Of a stretch of DNA of 9,687 nucleotides, positions 5,950-9,687 are shown in pieces. Both the position numbers and the translations under genes were made by a program. Under the pieces are notes generated by a model. That model was not told the DNA's origin, made no database searches, and saw only the letters and a program-made list of their open reading frames with translations. The DNA is from Planctomycetota bacterium (lineage in GTDB: Bacteria > Planctomycetota > MHYJ01 > JACPRB01). The stretch lies in assembly GCA_016200125.1 (NCBI GenBank), contig JACQFK010000056.1, positions 1 to 9,687 on the forward strand, given 5' to 3'. Position 1 is the first letter of the stretch. Each line of letters opens with the position of its first letter.

Positions 5950-6936
5950 TCAGCGGACTTTGAAGACCGCTTCGCGAACTTCCTTCATGGTCGCCTTGGC
6001 GACGGCGCGGGCCCGCTCGATGCCCCGGGCGAGGAGGGCGTCGAGCTTGCCGGGCTCCGCCAGGAGGGCCCTGCGGCGCTCCTGGATCGGGCGGAGCCAG
6101 TCGACCATCTTCCCGGCGAGCTCGGCCTTGCACTCGACGCAGCCGATCTTCGCGGTCTTGCAATCGGTCTCGATCTGCCCGTGGCGCTCCTTCGTGTTGA
6201 GCATCCCGTGGAAGGCGAAGACGTTGCAGACCGCGGGATCGCCCGGGTCGCTGCGCTTCTTCCGGTTGGGGTCGGTGAACATGCCCTTGACCTTCTTCTC
6301 GACGGAGGCGAGGTCCTCGGAGAGGTCGATCGTGTTGCCGTAGCTCTTGGCCATGCGGCGGTTGTCGAGGCCAATGAGGCGCGGCGTGGGGGTGAGCTTG
6401 CCGGCGGGCTCGGGGAAGATCCCCTCCTTGAACTGGGAGTGGAAGCGGCGGACGATTTCTCGGGTGAGCTCGAGGTGGGGCATCTGATCCTCCCCGACGG
6501 GGACGACGTTCCCCTTATAGAGAAGGATGTCGGCGGCCTGGAGGACGGGGTAGCCCAGGAAGGCGTAGTTGCCGACCTTCTCGTTCTGCTGCTCGCGCGC
6601 CTCCTTGTAGGTGGGGACCCGTTCCAGCCAGCCGAGGGGGGTGATGCAGGAGAGGATCATGTTCAGCTCGAGGTGCTCGGGGACCTCGGACTGGACGAAG
6701 ACGCAGGACTTCTCGGGATCGACGCCGCAGGCGATCCAGTCGGCGGCGATTTCGCGGACGTTCTTCGGTATCGCGCCCGCGTTCTCCCACTCGCTGGTGA
6801 GGGCGTGCCAGTCGGCGATCATGAAGTAGCAGTCGTACTCGCCCTGGAGGGCGACCCAGTTCTGGAGCACGCCGAAGTAGTGGCCCAGGTGGAGCTTCCC
6901 GGTGGGCCGCATTCCCGAGAGGATGCGCTTCTTCAT
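5950..6936 (-). CDS. trpS: Tryptophanyl-tRNA synthetase with four-cysteine (Fe-S type) motif
   Basis: A 328-residue class I TrpRS, charging tRNA-Trp in the cytosol, of normal bacterial length. The ATP-binding signature is GKLHLGHYFG (HLGH at 16-19). The KMSKS-equivalent loop is RMAKS (194-198). GEDQMPHLELTRE (148-160) is the typical bacterial TrpRS segment. Four cysteines, Cys237, Cys259, Cys266 and Cys269, form C-x21-C-x6-C-x2-C. From memory this is nearly the pattern that binds a [4Fe-4S] cluster near the anticodon-binding region of Thermotoga maritima TrpRS. The start gives MKKRILSGMRPTG, which is the normal amino terminus. No clear Shine-Dalgarno is visible; a weak promoter pair (TTGCAG, 17 bp, TAGTCT) ends 9 bases before the ATG. 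It leads a probable trpS-scpA operon and is divergent from comF. Confidence 0.97.
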   Translation of the reverse strand: MKKRILSGMRPTGKLHLGHYFGVLQNWVALQGEYDCYFMIADWHALTSEWENAGAIPKNVREIAADWIACGVDPEKSCVFVQSEVPEHLELNMILSCITPLGWLERVPTYKEAREQQNEKVGNYAFLGYPVLQAADILLYKGNVVPVGEDQMPHLELTREIVRRFHSQFKEGIFPEPAGKLTPTPRLIGLDNRRMAKSYGNTIDLSEDLASVEKKVKGMFTDPNRKKRSDPGDPAVCNVFAFHGMLNTKERHGQIETDCKTAKIGCVECKAELAGKMVDWLRPIQERRRALLAEPGKLDALLARGIERARAVAKATMKEVREAVFKVR

Positions 6937-6940
6937 GGGC

Positions 6941-6953
6941 AGTAGAGACTACT
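6941..6953. promoter_or_regulatory. Small dyad upstream of trpS
   Basis: AGTAG (6941-6945) and CTACT (6949-6953) are inverted around AGA, ending 4 bases before the trpS start codon on the minus strand. It overlaps the only weak -10 candidate of trpS. Five-base arms are short enough to arise by chance. No tryptophan attenuator, leader peptide or T-box is visible in the 79-bp gap to comF. Confidence 0.2.
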
Positions 6954-7015
6954 CATCAAGGGTGGGGACTGCAAGGGGTGGATTGAATCGCGGGATCCGG
7001 ATATCCTCGCGGACC

Positions 7016-7681
7016 GTGAAGGGACTGCTGCTCGACCTGCTCTACCCGCGCGAGTGCGCGGCCTGCGGGGTCCGGATCGGGGAACCGGAGCGGCTCGCCT
7101 TCTGCAGGGGCTGCGAAGGGCGCCTCGAGTGGATCGCGCCGCCGGGCTGCCCCCGCTGCGGCGCCGAGGCGTCGCGCGGCAGCTGCGGGGAGTGCGCCGG
7201 CCGGGACTTCCTCTTCGCGGGAGCGACGGCGCTGGGGAAGTACGAGGGGCGGCTGCGGGATTTCGTGCTCGCGCTCAAGTTCCGCGGCAGCCGCTACCTC
7301 GCGGACGAGTTCGGGCGGCGCCTGGCGTCGCGGATCGCCCGCAAGTACGACCTGGTGGTGCCGGTGCCGATGTCCCGCTGGAAGCTGCTCTTCCGCGGCT
7401 ACAACGCGGCGGCGCTCGTGGGGGAGCGGCTGGCGCGTCACGCGGGGCTGCCTTTCTCCGCGCGGGCGCTCCGCAAGATCCGGCGGACGAAGCCGCAGGC
7501 GGAGCTCGAACGGGAGGAGCGGCTCCTGAATCCGAAAGGGGCCTACCGCGCGTCGGGGCTGCGGGGGGTCGTCCTGCTCGTGGACGACGTCCTCACGACG
7601 GGCGCGACGGCGAACGCCTGCACCGAAGCGCTCCGGGCCGCGGGGGCGGCGGAGGTCCACCTGGCGGTCGTCGCCAGATAA
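7016..7681 (+). CDS. comF: ComF-family phosphoribosyltransferase-like protein
   Basis: A 221-residue ComF-type protein. The amino terminus (KGLLLDLLYPRECAACG) is the family opening, with zinc-ribbon cysteines Cys14, Cys17, Cys30 and Cys33. A second set follows at Cys45, Cys48, Cys57 and Cys60. The body is a type I phosphoribosyltransferase fold: LVVPVPMSRWKLLFRGYN precedes the PRPP-binding loop VDDVLTTGATA (residues 189-199). In competent bacteria ComF aids handling of imported single-stranded DNA. Many bacteria carry the family without a known competence system, and the substrate is unknown. I chose the GTG at 7016 because it puts LLDLLYP at the usual position; no good Shine-Dalgarno precedes it. 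A TTG at 6983 with AAGGGG just upstream is a real alternative adding 11 residues. The gene is divergent from trpS, and its TAA overlaps the following heptad array. Confidence 0.9.
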   Translation: MKGLLLDLLYPRECAACGVRIGEPERLAFCRGCEGRLEWIAPPGCPRCGAEASRGSCGECAGRDFLFAGATALGKYEGRLRDFVLALKFRGSRYLADEFGRRLASRIARKYDLVVPVPMSRWKLLFRGYNAAALVGERLARHAGLPFSARALRKIRRTKPQAELEREERLLNPKGAYRASGLRGVVLLVDDVLTTGATANACTEALRAAGAAEVHLAVVAR

Positions 7682-7823
7682 CCGAAAACCGAAAGTCGAA
7701 AGCCGAAAATCGAAAATCGGACGGAGGGATCCCCCCCTCCCCCCCCGGGGGGGGCAGCGGCCGACACGTGGGGGCCTCTTTGTCCGGTTTTCGATTTTCC
7801 ATTTTCGGTTTTCGCTTTCCGCT
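7681..7823. repeat. Inverted pair of NYCGAAA heptad arrays around a C8G8 core
   Basis: The left arm is five full heptads from 7681 to 7715 (ACCGAAA, ACCGAAA, GTCGAAA, GCCGAAA, ATCGAAA) plus ATCGG. The right arm, read on the minus strand from 7823 to 7783, is AGCGGAA, AGCGAAA, ACCGAAA, ATGGAAA, ATCGAAA and ACCGGA. Both arms have the same number of units in the same phase, pairing at about 32 of 41 positions by my count. The core holds a perfect CCCCCCCCGGGGGGGG (7739-7754) inside longer C- and G-rich tracts. The first unit shares the last A of the comF stop TAA. The reverse strand of the right arm and adjacent core aligns with the spacer after hutH. No coding frame, transposase or clear target-site duplication is seen. 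A role as cruciform, transcript 3' end structure or non-autonomous repeat is possible. Confidence 0.75.
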
Positions 7824-7839
7824 CTTCCAGCCGATAAGT

Positions 7840-7858
7840 CCTCCAGTCACGCTGGAGG
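7840..7858 (+). promoter_or_regulatory. Hairpin sequestering the Shine-Dalgarno of the GHL10 gene
   Basis: CCTCCAG (7840-7846) pairs perfectly with CTGGAGG (7852-7858) across a 5-nt TCACG loop. The right arm contains the GGAGG ribosome-binding site, which lies 8 bases before the ATG at 7867. In the mRNA this 7-bp stem would occlude ribosome entry, so translation could depend on temperature, a protein, or unfolding by a helicase. The pairing is seen; the regulation is inferred. In this GC-rich context a stem opposite a Shine-Dalgarno sequence can occur by chance. Confidence 0.45.
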
Positions 7859-7866
7859 GGATTAGG

Positions 7867-8985
7867 ATGAAGCTGCTGCCGTTTCTGGCCGCCGGTCTGG
7901 TGCTTCCCGCCGCCGCGCTCGGCGCGCCCGCGGCCGCGCCGGACGAGATCCGCGCGATCTGGGTCACGCGCTTCGAGTACCAGACCGAGGCGGACGTGAA
8001 GGCGATCCTCTCCAACTGCGCGTCGCTCGGCTTCAACACGATCCTCTTCCAAGTGCGGGGGCAGGCGGACGCCTACTACCGCTCGTCGGTCGAGCCCTGG
8101 GCGGAGCGGCTGGGAGGTCGCGATCCCGGCTTCGATCCGCTCGAGGTCGCCTGCCGCGAGTCGAAGCGGCTGGGGCTGTCGCTCCAGGCCTGGGTGAACG
8201 TGATGCCCGCCTGGCGCGGGAAGACGCCGCCCGCGGACCGGAACCACGTCTGCTTCCAGCACCCCAACTGGATCGTGGTCGGAAAGGACGGCCGCCGCCA
8301 GGCCTTCAACGACCACTATGTCTGCCTGAATCCCTGCCTTCCGGAAGTGCGCGAGTACATCGTCTCGGTGCTGAGGGACCTGGCGGGGCGGTATCCGATC
8401 GACGGCCTGCATCTCGACTACGTCCGCTTCATCGAGGGGGACTGGTCCTACGACGCGCGGACGCTGGCGCTCTTCGGGGACTAGCCGGACGCGAAGCCCG
8501 AGGCCTGGACGCAGTTCCGCCGGGCGGCCGTGACGGAGCTGGTGCAGTCGACCCGCCGGATGCTGCGGGACATGCGGCCGAACGCGCAGCTGACGGCGGC
8601 GGTCTTCCCCTCGGCGAAGTCGCGCGAGCGGGTGCTGCAGGACGCGGAGAGCTGGCTGCGGCGCGGCCTCGTGGACGCGGTGTTCCCGATGACCTACGAC
8701 GATTCCGACGCCGGGTTCCGCGACGCGATCGAGGAGGGCTACGGGCTCTTCCGCGCGGCGGGGACGAAGGCCGTCTGCCTCCCGGGGGTGGGCGCCTACA
8801 AGCACAAGACGGCGGAGCAGACGGCGCGGCAGCTGGGGATGTGCCGCGGCGGCTTCGCGCTCTTCAGCTACTCCAGCCTCTACGTCTCGCCCGACGAGAC
8901 CCGGAGGGAGAACGAGAAGCTCTGCCGGGCGCGCCGCGACGCGGTGCGGAAGTTTCTTTCGAAGGCGACGGCGAATTTGAGGTGA
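7867..8985 (+). pseudogene. Secreted GHL10/DUF187 glycoside-hydrolase-like protein with in-frame TAG
   Basis: One frame of 373 codons, open except for TAG at 8482-8484 (codon 206), encodes a family typified by B. subtilis YngK. A signal peptide is likely (MKLLPFLAAGLVLPAAALGA, cleavage near 20). The TIM-barrel-like domain then shows RAIWVTRFEY (29-38), NTILFQVRGQADAYYRSSVEPWAE (57-80 region), LQAWVNVMPAWRG (107-118), the HPNW segment, LNPCLPEVREYI (154-165) and DGLHLDYVRF (179-188). Past the stop the match continues with DAVFPMTYDD and GGFALFSYSSL to the TGA at 8983-8985. Both sides carry conserved motifs, so the stop breaks a single gene. It could be a real nonsense mutation or a base error; GAG, AAG or CAG to TAG needs one change. 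A GTG at 8530 could restart translation but would yield only the C-terminal part. The substrate is unknown, probably cell-wall or other polysaccharide. Confidence 0.85.
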
Positions 8986-9017
8986 CCTTTCGACGGCCCC
9001 GCCCGTCTGGATGAGAG

Positions 9018-9524
9018 ATGGGGGAGTTCGACGAGTTCTTCCGGGCCCAGGCCGCGCCGGTCTGGAACTATCTCCGGCGCCTCACCGGCGACGGGGAGCG
9101 CTCGGCCGACCTCTTCCAGCGGATCTTCCTGAAGGCCTGGACCCATTTCGGCGGCCGGACGCCCGGGCGCGAGCGGGCCTGGATCTTCACCATCGCGGTG
9201 AACGAGGCGCGCGACGACATGCGCCGGCGGAAGCGCGAGCTCGTCCGGACCCTGGCGCCGGAGGAACTCCGGGGCCGCGCGGCGGAGCCGGGGCTGCCGC
9301 CCGAGGACCGGGAGCTCGTGCGCGAGGTGATGCGCGGGATCGAGGAGCTGCCGGCCCATCAGCGCGAGCTCTTCCTCCTGGTGCGCTACCACGGGTTCAC
9401 GTTCGCGGAGGCCGCGGCGGTGGCGGGCGTGGGGCTGTCGGCCGCGAAGATGGCGGTGGCGCGGGCGCACGGGAAGCTGGTGCGGGTGCTGGCGGGGCGG
9501 CTACATCTGGGGTCGATGCTATGA
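9018..9524 (+). CDS. ECF-type RNA polymerase sigma factor
   Basis: A 168-residue two-domain extracytoplasmic-function sigma factor. Region 2 spans about residues 4-72: SADLFQRIFLKAW (29-41) corresponds to the core-binding helix, and RAWIFTIAVNEARDDMRRRKR (53-73) to the -10 recognition part. A short charged linker follows. Region 4 spans about 105-160, with ELPAHQRELFLLVRYHGFTF and the helix-turn-helix AEAAAVAGVGLSAAKMAVARAHGKL (130-154 region), which contacts -35 DNA. It lacks region 3 and has no C-terminal extension. The ATG at 9018 follows a GA-rich stretch (GGATGAGAG) that is a weak ribosome-binding site. It begins 32 nt after the GHL10 gene and overlaps the next gene by ATGA, the usual arrangement with an anti-sigma factor. 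The exact ECF group cannot be told by eye. Confidence 0.93.
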   Translation: MGEFDEFFRAQAAPVWNYLRRLTGDGERSADLFQRIFLKAWTHFGGRTPGRERAWIFTIAVNEARDDMRRRKRELVRTLAPEELRGRAAEPGLPPEDRELVREVMRGIEELPAHQRELFLLVRYHGFTFAEAAAVAGVGLSAAKMAVARAHGKLVRVLAGRLHLGSML

Positions 9525-9687
9525 ACTGCGAGGAATTCAGGGAAGAGATCACGGTCCGGCTGGCGGAGGGGTCGCCCCCGGCGGGCGACCACGGGTCCGG
9601 CTGCGCCGACTGCGCGCGCTACGCGGAGCTGGCGCGCGCGGCCTGGGAGGCCGCGGGGCGGGCGCCCGACGAGCCCGTGCCGCCCGC
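9521..9687 (+). CDS. Zinc-finger anti-sigma factor, N-terminal fragment (runs off right edge)
   Basis: Fifty-five codons are visible, starting with the ATG that overlaps the sigma stop codon (ATGA). MNCEEFREEITVRLAEG is the family-type start, and Cys3, His24, Cys28 and Cys31 make the C...H-x3-C-x2-C zinc motif of the ZAS/zf-HC2 anti-sigma domain. Such proteins hold the paired ECF sigma factor inactive, often at the membrane, and release it on a redox or envelope signal. Any membrane helix would lie beyond the window. The compact spacing between the amino terminus and the His (about 20 residues) is shorter than in many members. The assignment rests on the motif plus translational coupling to the sigma gene. 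Confidence 0.82.
   Translation, partial: MNCEEFREEITVRLAEGSPPAGDHGSGCADCARYAELARAAWEAAGRAPDEPVPP

Noticed and set aside
6937..7015. T-box or trp attenuator in front of trpS
   Set aside because: The leader is too short, has no T-box core sequence, and no leader peptide with Trp codons can be read.
7681..7823. CRISPR array or transposon ends
   Set aside because: Units are 7 bp with no spacers, so not CRISPR. No transposase, and only a trivial 4-bp CCAG match flanks the block, which is too short to claim a target duplication.
8482..8484. Reassigned TAG or pyrrolysine at the GHL10 stop
   Set aside because: TAG is the normal terminator of at least three genes in the window and no pyl gene or suppressor tRNA is visible here. 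Kept only as a check in the finding.
7543..8805. 420-codon minus-strand frame across the comF and GHL10 region
   Set aside because: Antisense to two genes with clear family motifs and crossing the repeat spacer. Composition is that of a shadow frame.

Overview
This is a gene-dense, GC-rich bacterial chromosomal segment with strongly G/C-biased third codon positions, GTG and TTG starts beside ATG, and little intergenic DNA. No phage, plasmid, CRISPR or transposase gene is visible. The gene set (RtcB/archease RNA repair, MIO-type ammonia-lyase, kinase-fold protein with TPRs, ScpA, a Cys-rich TrpRS, a DUF187/GHL10 secreted protein, ECF sigma plus zinc-finger anti-sigma) fits a free-living or sediment-type GC-rich Gram-negative-like lineage. 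Planctomycetota or a neighbouring candidate phylum is my guess, but nothing here proves the taxon.

Layout. Bases 1-1063 (minus): archease, then a DUF4375 protein, then the first 20 codons of rtcB, which runs off the left edge. This looks like an RNA-ligation operon with an unexplained middle gene. Bases 1157-3005 (plus): a sigma-70-like promoter, a 79-residue DUF2582 winged-helix protein, then a full-length histidine ammonia-lyase, hutH, 11 nt downstream. Bases 3220-4966 (plus): a TATAAT box almost touching the start codon of a pseudokinase/TPR gene that is broken by a frameshift near 4175. Bases 5023-6936 (minus): trpS, then scpA, convergent with the pseudokinase gene. Bases 7016-7681 (plus): a ComF-family phosphoribosyltransferase. 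Bases 7867-8985 (plus): a secreted GHL10-type gene interrupted by one in-frame TAG. Bases 9018-9687 (plus): an ECF sigma factor and, overlapping by ATGA, the start of its likely zinc-finger anti-sigma factor.

The least ordinary feature is between the genes. Several spacers hold short degenerate tandem arrays of constant period. There are 7-bp NYCGAAA units at 3015-3034, 7681-7720 and, inverted, 7783-7823. There are 7-bp RRGKACC units at 4965-4992 and 8-bp units at 75-98. Two arrays begin inside the stop codon of the upstream gene. The spacer after hutH can be aligned with the reverse strand of the spacer after comF, so this is a dispersed repeat family.

Two otherwise conserved genes each carry one lesion (a frameshift and a nonsense codon). 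Whether these are real mutations or consensus errors cannot be settled from the sequence alone.
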